Source of the DNA: Pinirhizobacter soli
GTDB lineage: Bacteria; Pseudomonadota; Gammaproteobacteria; Xanthomonadales; Rhodanobacteraceae
Direction: 5' to 3'
Assembly (NCBI RefSeq): GCF_015905305.1
Contig: NZ_JADZLQ010000002.1
Coordinates: forward strand, 62,001 to 126,000
Length of the DNA: 64,000 nt
Part shown: piece after piece, positions 35,639 to 45,480 of the stretch
Layout: every line of letters starts with the position of its first letter
Numbering within the stretch: position 1 is the stretch's first letter
The notes under the pieces: model-generated
The model's database searches: none
Seen by the model: the letters and a program-made list of their open reading frames with translations, nothing else
Told to the model about the DNA's origin: nothing
Made by a program: the position numbers and the translations under genes

Positions 35639-35957
35639 GGACGAGATCCCCCGCGGCTGCCTGCATGGCGATGATGACGTGGCCGGTGGCCAGGAGGATC
35701 ACCGTGCACGCCGAGAGCCATACGCCCGTGGGAATCACCGCATAGGCATCCCGGCTATGCACGAAGGCATTGATGATCGCCACCACGATGGCTACCAGGT
35801 TCAGCCAGAAGTCCAGGCGTGCGGCCCGCAATACGGTTCGCGCGTAGGTGATGTCGAAGACCAGCGCCGCAACAAAGAAACCGAAGGGGATAGGATTGAG
35901 CAGACCATAGATGGTGTTGGCCACCATGGAGCCACGCGGTGCGACACGGGAGCTCAT
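35631..35957 (-). CDS. DUF2231 family membrane protein
   Basis: The ATG at 35957 gives a 108-residue protein with four hydrophobic helices; a GTG 33 bp upstream is the other candidate. Segments NPIPFGFFVAALVFDITY and FVHSRDAYAVIPTGVWLS match the DUF2231 type that travels with PQQ sorbosone dehydrogenases. Its stop overlaps the start of the decayed dehydrogenase by 8 bp (ATGAATAA), the remains of a two-gene unit. Confidence 0.8.
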   Translation of the reverse strand: MSSRVAPRGSMVANTIYGLLNPIPFGFFVAALVFDITYARTVLRAARLDFWLNLVAIVVAIINAFVHSRDAYAVIPTGVWLSACTVILLATGHVIIAMQAAAGDLVHE

Positions 35958-36035
35958 GGGATTCTCGTTGGAAGGAAGGGGCCGGTCCACGGCAAGCTAA
36001 TCCATCGGGCGTCTACGCTTTGTCTGGATGATTGC

Positions 36036-38090
36036 CTACCAGATTTGCACTCTTTGCCCCGGCGGCAGGTACAGCCGATCGCCAGCCTTAACCCCGAAGG
36101 CCTCGTACCAGGCATCGATATTCCGGAAAGGGATGTTGACGCGTTCCGGGTATGGCGAGTGCACGTCGTCCGTCACCTGGTCGCGCAGCGCTTCGGGCGT
36201 CTTTTTGCCTCGCCACAGCCGGGCCCATGCAAGGAAGAAGCGCTGGTCACCGGTAAAACCATCCACCGTGGATGCCGTCTTGCCTGTCAGGGATCGGTGA
36301 TAGGCATCCAGGGCCAGGGTAACGCCGCCGAGGTCGGCGATATTCTCGCCCATGGTCTGGCCGGCATCGACATGCATGCCGGGCACGGGTTCGGTGGCGG
36401 AGTATTGCCTGCCAAGCGTGGCGGCGCGACGGGCGAATGCGCGGTCGTCGGCTTTGCCCCACCAGTCTCGAAGGAGGTTGTCCGCATCCATGTGGCGGCC
36501 GTCATCGTCGAAACCGTGCGTGAATTCGTGGCCGATATACGAACCGAGCGCGCCGTAGTTCGCGGCCGCATCGCCTTGTCGATCGAACAGGGGCGGCTGC
36601 AGCAGCGCCGCGGGGAATTCGATATTCAACGCCTCGCCGTTCTCGGCGTCCACCGTCTGCGGCGCTTCCTCCCACTCGGTCGGGTCCACCGGGCGGGAGA
36701 GTCGCCCGAGCTCGTAGCGCCAGTCCACGGCGGCTGATCGCAGGACGTCGCCGACCAGGTCGTCGTCTCGAATCACGTCGGGGGCATCCTGGCGCCAGTG
36801 GTCGGGGTAGCCGACATTCACCGTGTAGGCGAGCAGTTTGCGCTGCGCCTCTGCCCTGGTTTCGGGCGACATCCATGCAAGCTTGTCGATGCGACTGCGA
36901 TACGCATCGCGCAGCTCCCGGATCATCGCTCGCACGCTGTCGCGCGAAGATGCCGGGAAATACTTCGCCACGTACAGCTGCCCTACGCTCCAGCGCAGGC
37001 TTCCGAAGCATACCGACGGGTCGCCGGGGCACCCGCTGCCGGAGATGGTCTGGACGGCCAGGTGCCAGGGCGCCGGCGGCGATGATTGTCCCGCCAGCGC
37101 CATGCCATGGAAGCGAAACCATGCATCGGTGAAGTCGGTGGACAGCACAGGCGATGCGTGATCGATGATACGTGCAGCCTGCCAAGCCTCGATGGTGGAC
37201 AACGGTGTTGCGGCGAACAGCTTGGCGACCTGCGGAAAAGCAGCCTTTTCCACCATCACCAGACGGGCGTTCTCGGGAATGCCCGAAGCTGCAAGGAAGC
37301 GCTGCCATGCGAACCCCGGCGCCTGTCGTTCAAGCTCGGCAAGTGTCACCTGGTTGTTCGTCGACAGTACGTCACGCTGTTGTGCCTGGCTCCAGCTGGC
37401 GCTGGCCAGCGCCGTTTCGAAGTCCAGCACCCGGCCAGCCGCATCCGCGGGTAACGGCCAGCCGATGCGCGCAAACGATGCAGTGAGGTAGTTGCGATAC
37501 GCCGAGCGTTGCGCAGCAAATCGCTTGTCGAGATAGTAAGCACGATCAGGTAGCGCGGTGCCGGAAAGGCTCAGGAACACCGCCGCGTGTTCTGGATCGC
37601 GATGATCCACGTCCACGGTGAGCCCGAACAGCGATCCCTCGAAGCTCATCGGCGCCCGGCCCATCAGCGCCACTTGCGCATCTTTCGTGGTTGCCTGGCG
37701 TACGCCGTCGAGCAGCGGCTTGATGGGTTGCCACCCTAGTGCATCGCGTCTTGGCTGGTCGAGGTAAGCGCGATAGTACGCCCCCACTTTTCCGGCGGCA
37801 TCGGAGGGCTCGTGGCCTGAGGCCGACGCCTGGGCCTCCATCAGTTCATGCAATTGCCCCGTTGTTCGGTCAATCATGCCCTGCAGCGTGCCCACCTCCA
37901 TGTGGTCGCTCGGCAGTGGCGTGGTATCGAGCCAATGGCCGTTGGCATAGCGGTAGAAATCATCCCCTGGCCTGATGGCAGCATCGCCGCCATCGGGGAC
38001 TTTTGCTGTTATCGAGTTCTCGGCGGCCGCAAGCGTCGTCGTCAGCGCACACAGAAAAGCGCAAAGCGCGAGCCTGGGTAGCTTGCTCAT
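36036..38090 (-). CDS. M13 family zinc metallopeptidase (neprilysin/PepO-like), secreted
   Basis: The 684-residue protein starts with a signal peptide (LPRLALCAFLCALTTTLAAA). The N-terminal M13 domain begins PGDDFYRYANGHWLD; the catalytic domain shows the zinc motif HEFTHGFDDDG and the second signature GENIADLGGVTLA. The C-terminus ends YLPPGQRVQIW; M13 enzymes end in a conserved CxxW, here replaced. It degrades peptides in the periplasm or outside. Its start overlaps the stop of the upstream Coa1-domain gene (ATGA). Confidence 0.94.
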   Translation of the reverse strand: MSKLPRLALCAFLCALTTTLAAAENSITAKVPDGGDAAIRPGDDFYRYANGHWLDTTPLPSDHMEVGTLQGMIDRTTGQLHELMEAQASASGHEPSDAAGKVGAYYRAYLDQPRRDALGWQPIKPLLDGVRQATTKDAQVALMGRAPMSFEGSLFGLTVDVDHRDPEHAAVFLSLSGTALPDRAYYLDKRFAAQRSAYRNYLTASFARIGWPLPADAAGRVLDFETALASASWSQAQQRDVLSTNNQVTLAELERQAPGFAWQRFLAASGIPENARLVMVEKAAFPQVAKLFAATPLSTIEAWQAARIIDHASPVLSTDFTDAWFRFHGMALAGQSSPPAPWHLAVQTISGSGCPGDPSVCFGSLRWSVGQLYVAKYFPASSRDSVRAMIRELRDAYRSRIDKLAWMSPETRAEAQRKLLAYTVNVGYPDHWRQDAPDVIRDDDLVGDVLRSAAVDWRYELGRLSRPVDPTEWEEAPQTVDAENGEALNIEFPAALLQPPLFDRQGDAAANYGALGSYIGHEFTHGFDDDGRHMDADNLLRDWWGKADDRAFARRAATLGRQYSATEPVPGMHVDAGQTMGENIADLGGVTLALDAYHRSLTGKTASTVDGFTGDQRFFLAWARLWRGKKTPEALRDQVTDDVHSPYPERVNIPFRNIDAWYEAFGVKAGDRLYLPPGQRVQIW

Positions 38091-38692
38091 GGTTGCTTGA
38101 TGTCGATCCGGCGCCCGCTCGCTGAATCCTGGAATACCTCGCGTTTGGCCTCCCATTGGCCCAGGTGTTTCTCCGCCTCGACGTAGATCGTGCCTTTGCC
38201 ATGCGGGCCCTCAAGCTCGAAGGAAAGATCCGCCCGCCCATCCGGGCCGCTAACCTGGATGCTGCCCATCGGCGTGTCTGCCGACATCGGTTCGCCGACG
38301 ATCTGGACGACTTCCGCATTGGCCCTGGCATTGGCAAGGGCCACCTGATACGCGCCGGAGCTCTTCATCCCGTGGGTGATGGTCAGGAACATCCCGACCA
38401 AAAAAAGCGGCAGCAAAACCCATACCGCGATGCCCCACCTGGCCCAGGTACGCTGGGTGGCCCTGAACTGTTCAACGCTGTCCCAGTGCCTGTTCTGCCA
38501 GGCCCAGGCGCTGCCCTTGGCGCCCAGCACGAACATCATGACGATGCCGACCAACGGGATGAAAACAAGCAGGGCGATCATCGTGCTGTTGCCGATGCCC
38601 CAGATCCAGTTCAGGAGGAACGCTCCCCAGTTCCAACGATCGACTTCCGACGGTACTTCAGACGATGGACCGCGCCCGGATGTGTTCTCCAT
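38087..38692 (-). CDS. Coa1-like (cytochrome oxidase assembly 1 domain) membrane protein
   Basis: The 201-residue protein starts with a soluble segment, then two or three helices (WNWGAFLLNWIWGIGN, MIALLVFIPLVGIVMMFVLGA, WGIAVWVLLPLFLVGMFLTI) and a periplasmic domain (NARANAEVVQIVGEPM, ADLSFELEGPHGKGTIYVEA) of the Coa1/Tim21-like type. Role not established in bacteria. It is translationally coupled to the M13 peptidase. Confidence 0.78.
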   Translation of the reverse strand: MENTSGRGPSSEVPSEVDRWNWGAFLLNWIWGIGNSTMIALLVFIPLVGIVMMFVLGAKGSAWAWQNRHWDSVEQFRATQRTWARWGIAVWVLLPLFLVGMFLTITHGMKSSGAYQVALANARANAEVVQIVGEPMSADTPMGSIQVSGPDGRADLSFELEGPHGKGTIYVEAEKHLGQWEAKREVFQDSASGRRIDIKQP

Positions 38693-38811
38693 GCCCTACC
38701 CTTATTCCCCTGGTCAGGAATGAGTGTCGCGCAAGGCCTCGCCGCGCGGCAAGGGCGCAGGATCTCGCGAATGTGTACGGGCAGCAGCAGAAGCTCCTGC
38801 CTGCAGCACCC

Positions 38812-39327
38812 TCACGCCGGCGCGCTGTGCCAGGTGTTGTCCGCATCACGTTCCAGGCAAGTGGGACGGATACCGAAGGGTTCGGGTGTAACTCCCTTGA
38901 TCCACAGCGCCATGCGTTCGACGCGGACCTCGACGAACGCAACGTTGGCCTGGTCTTCGGGGCTTGGAAAATACGCCGCATAGGCGTCCTTCCAGTAACG
39001 CCGTACGTCTTCGAAGCCACCAAGCAGGCCCGCGCTTCCCGTCAGCCACGCGAAAGCCTGTTGGGCGTCATCCTGGACGATGAGTCCGATGGTTTCCGAA
39101 CGCAGGATCTCCGCCGCCTTCTTCGAACGCATGTCGGTGACGAAGCGGATGATCCAGGCGTGTTGATCGTGGTGGTGAAGGATGCGTCCCATCGGCCTTG
39201 CGTTGGTGCCATCGAGCGCATCGGTGGTGACCAGCCAGCAGAACTGCACATGGGCCACGAGCTCTGCGGCCCCTTCAAGGTAGCCCCGCGCGTCGTCGGC
39301 GCAAAGGGCTTGTTGCAGGTCTGCCAT
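38812..39327 (-). CDS. Pyridoxamine 5'-phosphate oxidase-fold flavin protein (general stress type)
   Basis: The 171-residue split-barrel protein has the segment FCWLVTTDALDGTNARPMG, the FMN-binding opening strand of the PPOX/stress-protein-26 family, then WIIRFVTDMRSKKAAEIL. Such proteins bind FMN, F420 or haem; the substrate is unknown. Monocistronic by spacing. Confidence 0.8.
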   Translation of the reverse strand: MADLQQALCADDARGYLEGAAELVAHVQFCWLVTTDALDGTNARPMGRILHHHDQHAWIIRFVTDMRSKKAAEILRSETIGLIVQDDAQQAFAWLTGSAGLLGGFEDVRRYWKDAYAAYFPSPEDQANVAFVEVRVERMALWIKGVTPEPFGIRPTCLERDADNTWHSAPA

Positions 39328-39411
39328 GGCATTCTTCCGGCTAAAAGCGTCGTGGGATGGACTGCTCCGGGGATGTTACCCGTTCAACGCCATCTTGCAC
39401 GGAGTCCAGGT

Positions 39412-39834
39412 TCAGCCAGGCGGAAGCATCTGGATCAACGGTTGGTTCTCTTCCTCCAGCAGGTAATTGGCCACGAAGGTCGCGGGGCCGCCCACGGGAT
39501 CAAAGTGTTCGATCACGGTGTTGGCGGGCTCAAAGACGGCCGAACCCGCGGGATATTCCTTGGCCGGTTGACCTTCTACCTGGAATAGGATGGTTCCCTT
39601 GACCACGTAGCAGATGACCGGAGCCGGATGCCGGTGACGCCCTGTAGGCTGCCCTTCGGCCAGGGTAATTTCCTTGACCTCGACCCTGCCCACCCGGGTT
39701 CCTGCCGCCAGCGATGCCGACAACAACGGCTTGCGCACGATGTCACCCGTCCCGGCCGCCGCGGGGCCAGCGGCTCCGCACGCAGCGCACGCAGCAGCCA
39801 TCAGCAAGGCGCCCTTGCCTGCGATCTTCTTCAT
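39412..39834 (-). CDS. Secreted cupin-domain protein
   Basis: The start at 39834 (MKKIAGKGALLMAAACAACG) gives a signal peptide with possible lipobox-like Cys residues and a 140-residue product. The single cupin domain has GRHRHPAPVICYVVKGT (motif 1 with two His and Glu replaced) and EHFDPVGGPATFVANYL. Metal binding is likely, enzymatic activity unknown. It is divergent from the LysR gene at 39953, its probable regulator. Confidence 0.83.
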   Translation of the reverse strand: MKKIAGKGALLMAAACAACGAAGPAAAGTGDIVRKPLLSASLAAGTRVGRVEVKEITLAEGQPTGRHRHPAPVICYVVKGTILFQVEGQPAKEYPAGSAVFEPANTVIEHFDPVGGPATFVANYLLEEENQPLIQMLPPG

Positions 39835-39916
39835 GATCCACCTCTTTGCTATCGTCGGCGGACACAGCGTCGCGCCTGGCAGGAATAAGTCTGCGCCTGG
39901 GTGCCGCCGCGATAAA

Positions 39917-39943
39917 TCCCCCGCAGGGGAATGCAACGTTGCA
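39917..39943. promoter_or_regulatory. Paired palindromes between cupin and LysR genes
   Basis: TCCCC-CGCA-GGGGA (39917-39930) is followed at once by the perfect 12-bp palindrome TGCAACGTTGCA (39932-39943), 9 bp before the LysR start. The position suits a LysR-type operator and autoregulation. Confidence 0.5.
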
Positions 39944-39952
39944 GGTGACGCA

Positions 39953-40903
39953 ATGAAGTCGGACCGGTTCGTGCAATTGATGCACTTCGTCGAGGTGGCG
40001 CGCCAGCGCGGCTTTACCCAGGCTGCCGGCGTGCTGGGCGTAAGTGCGTCGTCGGTGAGCCGCAGCGTGTCCCGCCTGGAAGAGCGCCTTGGCGTGCGCC
40101 TGGTGCAGCGTACAAGCCGATCGGTAAGCCTGACCGAAGCCGGCCAGGCCTATTTCACGCGGTGCGAAGCGCTGCTGGCGCAGCTCGATGCGGCCGATGC
40201 GTTGGCGGACAACGCCAGTCAGGAAATGGCCGGGCGCATACGGCTTAGCGTGCCCACGGGCTTGACCGATGCGCGCGTGATGCCGGCGCTGGCCATCTTC
40301 ATGGCTGACCACCCGCGCGTTCAGGTGGAACTGTTCGCGGGTAATCGTTACGTGGACCTGATCGACGAGGGCTACGACCTCGCCATCCGCGTGGGCGACC
40401 TGCCCGACTCCGAGCAGGTCGCGCGCCGCATCGGCGAGAACCGCCGCGTACTGGTGGCGACGCCACGGTACCTCGATGCGCACGGCTCCCCGACAAAGCC
40501 GGCCGACCTTGCCGATTACGCGGGTTTGCAGTTGGGCAACGCAGCGCCCGCGCCCGTCTGGATTTTCCGGCAGAGATCGCACCAAGTAAGCGTGCAACCG
40601 CGCGGCAGCCTGCTGTGCAACCACGCCGCGGCGATTCGTCTGGCCGCCCTGGCGCACCTGGGCGTGGCCGTCCTTCCCGACATGCTTGTCGATGAAGACA
40701 CACGGCAAGGCGCACTGGTGGAGCTGCTACCCAGCTGGTCACTACCCGCCCAACCCATCCACGCACTTTTTCCTTCTAACCGGCATATCCCGGCGAAGGT
40801 GAGGCTGCTCGTGGATCACTTGGCGTCCGTGCTTGCCTCTCCTGCTACGCCACCGGGTGGCGCACCTGCCCTTCCCCGCGCACGACGAACCGCTCGATCG
40901 TGA
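39953..40903 (+). CDS. LysR family transcriptional regulator
   Basis: The 316-residue regulator has a winged helix-turn-helix ([39 protein letters not shown]) and an effector domain typical of the CrgA/DmlR branch ([18 protein letters not shown]). It is divergent from the cupin gene. Its last 59 bp overlap the 3' end of proA on the opposite strand, which encodes the unusual tail [16 protein letters not shown]. Confidence 0.91.
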   Translation: MKSDRFVQLMHFVEVARQRGFTQAAGVLGVSASSVSRSVSRLEERLGVRLVQRTSRSVSLTEAGQAYFTRCEALLAQLDAADALADNASQEMAGRIRLSVPTGLTDARVMPALAIFMADHPRVQVELFAGNRYVDLIDEGYDLAIRVGDLPDSEQVARRIGENRRVLVATPRYLDAHGSPTKPADLADYAGLQLGNAAPAPVWIFRQRSHQVSVQPRGSLLCNHAAAIRLAALAHLGVAVLPDMLVDEDTRQGALVELLPSWSLPAQPIHALFPSNRHIPAKVRLLVDHLASVLASPATPPGGAPALPRARRTARS

Positions 40904-42092
40904 GCGACTCGGCGCCCATCGGCCCATAAGCATGCAGGCGGGTGGTGGAGATGCCGATCTCGGCGCCCAGGCCCAGTTCGCCGCCGTCGCTGAAGCGCGA
41001 GGAGGCGTTGACCATCACCACGGCCGAACGTAGGGCCGCTACGAAGCGATCAGCGGTGGCGGCGTTGCGCGTGGCGATCACCTCGGTGTGGTCGGAGCCG
41101 AATCGACGGATGTGCGCGATGGTGTCGTCCAGGCTGTCCACCACGCGCACCGCGATGATCAGGTCGAGGAATTCGGCGGCATAGTCTTCTTCGGTGGCGC
41201 TGGCCATGGTCGCAATGGCACGCGACCGGTCGCAACCGCGCCACTCGACCTGGGATAACGCGGCTACGGCCCGGGGCAGGAACTGGGCGGCCACGTCGGC
41301 ATGCACCAGCAGCGTTTCCAGTGCGTTGCACACGCCGGGACGGCTCGCCTTGCCATCCACCAGCAGGCGCAGGGCAAGATCAAGGTCGGCTGCGCTGTCC
41401 ACGTACAGATGGCACACGCCCTTGTAGTGCTTGATCACCGGCACGCGGGCGTGCTCGGCGACGAAGCGGATCAGGCCTTCCCCGCCGCGGGGAATGGCAA
41501 GGTCGATGACGTCGGTGAGCTGCAGGAGCTGCACCATGGCGTCGCGCGAAAGATCCTCTACCACGCTCACGGCAGCGCCGGGCACGCCGTTAGCTTCCAG
41601 CGCCGTGGCGATCGCACGGGCAATGGCCGCATTCGAATGCGCCGCCTCCGAACCGCCGCGCAACACCACGCCATTGCCCGCCATCAGGCACAGCGCGGCG
41701 GCATCGGCGGTGACGTTGGGACGGGCCTCGTAGATCATCGCGATGGTGCCTAGCGGCACACGCACGCGCTCCACCACGATGCCGTTGGGGCGGATTTCGC
41801 GGCGCGTCACCACGCCGACGGGATCGGGCAAAGTCGCCACGTCGCGGACACCCTGGGCCATGGCCTGTATACGAGTGTCGTCCAGGCGCAGACGGTCGAG
41901 CATGGCCGTGGCGATGCCCCGGGCTTGAGCGGCTTCGGTGTCGAGCGAATTCGCGGCCCGTATGTCCGTGCTCGCAGCCACGATCGCATCGGCCATGGCG
42001 TGCAGCAATCGGCGCCGCGCATCACCGTCCAGCGCGGCGACCGTAGACGATGCGTCCCTGCATGCCAACGCCTGTTCAACGATGCCCTTCAT
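40845..42092 (-). CDS. proA: Glutamate-5-semialdehyde dehydrogenase (gamma-glutamyl phosphate reductase)
   Basis: ProA reduces gamma-glutamyl phosphate to glutamate semialdehyde in proline synthesis. The 415-residue aldehyde-dehydrogenase-fold protein has the nucleotide segment [18 protein letters not shown] and the catalytic Cys in [14 protein letters not shown]. It is the last gene of the arginine/proline operon; the start overlaps the proB stop (ATGA) and the 3' end overlaps the convergent LysR gene. Confidence 0.96.
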   Translation of the reverse strand: MKGIVEQALACRDASSTVAALDGDARRRLLHAMADAIVAASTDIRAANSLDTEAAQARGIATAMLDRLRLDDTRIQAMAQGVRDVATLPDPVGVVTRREIRPNGIVVERVRVPLGTIAMIYEARPNVTADAAALCLMAGNGVVLRGGSEAAHSNAAIARAIATALEANGVPGAAVSVVEDLSRDAMVQLLQLTDVIDLAIPRGGEGLIRFVAEHARVPVIKHYKGVCHLYVDSAADLDLALRLLVDGKASRPGVCNALETLLVHADVAAQFLPRAVAALSQVEWRGCDRSRAIATMASATEEDYAAEFLDLIIAVRVVDSLDDTIAHIRRFGSDHTEVIATRNAATADRFVAALRSAVVMVNASSRFSDGGELGLGAEIGISTTRLHAYGPMGAESLTIERFVVRGEGQVRHPVA

Positions 42093-43222
42093 GCGATCTC
42101 CTTAGCCATCACCATGTCGTCGCGATGCACGACGGACTCGCCATAGCTATAGCCGAGCACGCCATCGATATCACGGGTATGCCGGCCGGCGATGCGACGG
42201 ATGTCCGTCGCCGCATACTGGGTGATGCCGCGGGCGATGCGCTGGCCGTCATGGTGGATGTCCACCATGTCGCCGCGGCTGAATTCCCCGCGCGCCGAGG
42301 TAATGCCGCCTGGCAGCAACGAAGCGCCACGCCCGGTGATCGCCGCGGCAGCGCCCGCATCCACGTCGATGCCGCCATCCACGGCCGGTGCATGGCGCAG
42401 CCAATATTTGCGTGCGGCCAGGCGCCCGCCGGCAGCATGCAGCCACGTACCGCGGAAACGCTGCTGGGCAAGCAGCCGAACGGTATCGGCGTCGCTGCCA
42501 TCGAAGAGGATCGTAGCGATACCAGCGCTGGCCGCCTTCTGCGCCGCCTGCAGTTTGGTCACCATGCCACCGGTGCCAGCGGCGGAGCCGGCTCCGCCGG
42601 CCATGCGCAGGATGTCCACGGTGATCGCCGCCACGTCGTCCACAGGCTGCGCGCCCGGATCGCGTGGATGGGCGGAATAAAGGCCACCGATATCGGTGGC
42701 GATCAGAAGCAGGTCGGCGTCCACCAGCGCCGCCACAGTGGCGGCCAGGTTGTCGTTGTCACCGAGCTTCAACTCCTCCACCGCCACGGTGTCGTTCTCA
42801 TTCACCACCGGCAACGCACCGATAGCCAGGAGCTCGGTAAGCGTGGCGCGGGCGTTGAGGTAGCGGCGGCGGTTGCGCAGGTCGTCGTGGGTCAACAGTA
42901 CCTGGGCCACGGGACGATCGAAGAAACGTTGCCACAGGGCCATCAGCGAGGCCTGGCCAAGTGCCGCCAGGGCCTGGCGCTGGGCAAGGGGTGCGTGCTC
43001 ACCCACGGTCTTGCCAGCCACGGCGCGACCAGCCGCCACGGCCCCGGAGGATACGATCACCACGTCGCGTCCCAGCGCATGGCAGGCGGAAACGAAATGG
43101 GCCAGCCCCAGCGCGTGCCTCGGCGTGACGCCACCATCCGGTGCCGCCAACAGGCTGCTGCCGACCTTCAGCACGGCGCGGCGCCAGGGTGGCAGTGCGC
43201 GTTCGCTGAAGGCCGGTGCCAT
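42089..43222 (-). CDS. proB: Glutamate 5-kinase with PUA domain
   Basis: ProB phosphorylates glutamate at the start of proline synthesis. The amino-acid-kinase domain shows [27 protein letters not shown] and [17 protein letters not shown]; the C-terminal PUA domain is present (ALLPGGITS-like region from about residue 285). Length 377. In related enzymes this kinase is feedback-inhibited by proline. A 6-bp gap separates it from argH. Confidence 0.96.
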   Translation of the reverse strand: MAPAFSERALPPWRRAVLKVGSSLLAAPDGGVTPRHALGLAHFVSACHALGRDVVIVSSGAVAAGRAVAGKTVGEHAPLAQRQALAALGQASLMALWQRFFDRPVAQVLLTHDDLRNRRRYLNARATLTELLAIGALPVVNENDTVAVEELKLGDNDNLAATVAALVDADLLLIATDIGGLYSAHPRDPGAQPVDDVAAITVDILRMAGGAGSAAGTGGMVTKLQAAQKAASAGIATILFDGSDADTVRLLAQQRFRGTWLHAAGGRLAARKYWLRHAPAVDGGIDVDAGAAAAITGRGASLLPGGITSARGEFSRGDMVDIHHDGQRIARGITQYAATDIRRIAGRHTRDIDGVLGYSYGESVVHRDDMVMAKEIA

Positions 43223-43228
43223 GGCCGC

Positions 43229-44524
43229 CTAGCCTGCCAGCGCGTCGAGGCGGGCGCGGAGTTCGTCCAGTCCCAGCGCATGCCCCGCTCCGGGCGACAC
43301 GCGCGCGGCGAGGCTGGATTCAGGGCTCCGGCCCTCGCCCGCCGATGCTGCCGTCTCGGCGGCGGCACGGTAAGCATCACGGAACGGTACGCCGGCGGCG
43401 GCCTGCTCGATGGCCACGTCCGTGGCATACATCGCAGGCTCGATCGCCGCGCGCATGCGCTCGGCCTTCCATGTCATCCGGGCCAGCATGTCCGGCACCA
43501 GTTCCAGCGCTGACAATCCATGGGTGAAGCCATGGAACAGCGAGCCCTTGGAGAATTGCAGGTCGCGCTGGTAGCCGGAAGGGAGCGACAGCAGCTGTTC
43601 GATCTCGGTGCGCGCGGCGGCGACCGTGGCGTAACTGGCTCGCAGCAGTTCCACCACGTCCGGGTTGCGCTTGTTCGGCATGATCGACGAACCGGTGGTG
43701 TATTCGGCGGGAAGGGAGACGAAGTCGAACTCGGCCGTGGTGAACAGCGAGAGGTCCCAGGCCAGGCGACGCAGGTCCAGCAACGCGGATGTCATCGCCT
43801 CCAGCGCGGCCATCTCGAACTTGCCGCGCGACAGCTGCGCATAGATCGGTGACACCTGCATACGGCCGAAGCCAAGCGCGGCGGTGGTGTACTGGCGATC
43901 AAGCGGCAGGTTCACGCCGTAGCCCGCGGCAGTGCCAAGCGGATTGGCGTCGATCCAGTCGGCGGTGGCGCGCGCGCGGACGGCGTTGTCGATGAAGCCT
44001 TCGGCGAAGCCTGCGAACCACATGGCCGTGGACGAGACCACGGCCCGCTGCAGGTGTGTGTAGCCTGGCAGGGGCAGGCTTTCGGCCGCGGCGCGGTCAA
44101 GGCAGGTGCGGGCAATGGCGATGTCGAGCGCCGCCAGATGGGCGAGCTGGTCCTTCAGCCACAGGCGCGTGGCCACCAGGATCTGGTCGTTGCGGCTGCG
44201 ACCGGTATGCACGCGGCGGCCGGCATCGCCCAGGCGCTCGGTGAGGCGCGCCTCGATGGCCGAGTGGCCGTCTTCGAAGCGGTCGTCCAAGACGAAGCTG
44301 CCGCTGCGGAAATCATCGGCCAGGACGTTGAGCTCGCGCGCAATGGCGGCGGCTTCGTCGTGGCTGACCACGCCGATGCGTGCCAGGCCCTGCACGTGGG
44401 CCTGGCTGGCCTGGATGTCGTGCAGGAAGAATTCCCGGTCAAGCACGACATCGGCGCCTGCGAGGAATTTCATGATCCGCGCGTCCACCTTGCTGTCGGC
44501 TTTTTGCCACAGGGGTTGTGCCAT
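43229..44524 (-). CDS. argH: Argininosuccinate lyase
   Basis: ArgH cleaves argininosuccinate to arginine and fumarate. The 431-residue protein carries the fumarase/ASL signature [12 protein letters not shown] and the segments [26 protein letters not shown] and [10 protein letters not shown]. It lies 5 bp downstream of argC in the operon. Confidence 0.96.
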   Translation of the reverse strand: MAQPLWQKADSKVDARIMKFLAGADVVLDREFFLHDIQASQAHVQGLARIGVVSHDEAAAIARELNVLADDFRSGSFVLDDRFEDGHSAIEARLTERLGDAGRRVHTGRSRNDQILVATRLWLKDQLAHLAALDIAIARTCLDRAAAESLPLPGYTHLQRAVVSSTAMWFAGFAEGFIDNAVRARATADWIDANPLGTAAGYGVNLPLDRQYTTAALGFGRMQVSPIYAQLSRGKFEMAALEAMTSALLDLRRLAWDLSLFTTAEFDFVSLPAEYTTGSSIMPNKRNPDVVELLRASYATVAAARTEIEQLLSLPSGYQRDLQFSKGSLFHGFTHGLSALELVPDMLARMTWKAERMRAAIEPAMYATDVAIEQAAAGVPFRDAYRAAAETAASAGEGRSPESSLAARVSPGAGHALGLDELRARLDALAG

Positions 44525-44529
44525 GGCGA

Positions 44530-45480
44530 TCAGTCCTTGGGAATGGCAGTGAACTCGTCGAAGCCGAGCACCTGGTTGAGGTTCTGCATGGCCTGGGTGG
44601 CCGCGCCTTTAAGGAGATTGTCCAGCGTTGCCACCACCACCACGCGCTTGCCATCGTTGGATACGGTGAAGCCGCCGACTTCCGCATGGTGCTTGTGGGC
44701 GATGCGGCTCACCCACGGCGCTTCATCGAGCACCTTTACCAACGGCTCGCTGGCATAGCGCTGACGGAAGCGTGCGGCGATATCTTCCACCTTCACCGGT
44801 CGCGCCACGTAGATATTGGTGGTGACGGTAAGGCCACGGAAATGCGGTGCAACGTGCGGCAGGAATTCCACCGGCACGCCCAGGTGGCGGCTTGCTTCGC
44901 GCTCGTGCGTGTGGCCGGTGAGCGTGTACGGGATCAGGTTGTCGCGGAGCTTCTCCGGATCGTTCTTGTCCGAAGGCGTGGTGCCGGCGCCGGAATAGCC
45001 CGATACGCCGAACGACACCGGCGGTGCTGCCAGGAGATCCTTCAGCGGCTCGACCGATAACTGGATGGCCGTGGCGTAGCAACCGGGATTGCTTACTTTC
45101 TTCTGGCCACGCCATAGCCCGCGGGTCAATTCCGGCAGGCCGTAGTACCAAGCTTCGTTGAAGCGGTAGTCGGCCGAGAGGTCCACGATCACGGTGTCCG
45201 GTTTTGCGGCATCCAGCGCCTCGACGTAGGGCGCTGCCTTGCCATTGGGCAAGGCCAGCACGACGGCGTCGGCGCCCTTCGCTGCCACGCCCTCGGCATC
45301 CAGGCTCTCGTAGCGGAGATCGCCGGCGAAACCGTCGATGTGGTCGGCCACGCGCTCACCGGCAAGCTCGCGCGAGGATACAAAAGCGAGCTCAAGGCCT
45401 GGATGAGCCTGGACCAGGCGGATCAATTCAGCGCCGGTGTGCCCGCGGGCGCCAACGATGCCGATGCTTTTTGAAATCAT
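44530..45480 (-). CDS. argC: N-acetyl-gamma-glutamyl-phosphate reductase
   Basis: ArgC reduces acetylglutamyl phosphate to its semialdehyde. The Rossmann start [18 protein letters not shown], the catalytic Cys in [12 protein letters not shown] and the C-terminal [13 protein letters not shown] are clear. The ATG at 45480 overlaps the upstream kinase stop by 4 bp. Length 316. Confidence 0.96.
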   Translation of the reverse strand: MISKSIGIVGARGHTGAELIRLVQAHPGLELAFVSSRELAGERVADHIDGFAGDLRYESLDAEGVAAKGADAVVLALPNGKAAPYVEALDAAKPDTVIVDLSADYRFNEAWYYGLPELTRGLWRGQKKVSNPGCYATAIQLSVEPLKDLLAAPPVSFGVSGYSGAGTTPSDKNDPEKLRDNLIPYTLTGHTHEREASRHLGVPVEFLPHVAPHFRGLTVTTNIYVARPVKVEDIAARFRQRYASEPLVKVLDEAPWVSRIAHKHHAEVGGFTVSNDGKRVVVVATLDNLLKGAATQAMQNLNQVLGFDEFTAIPKD

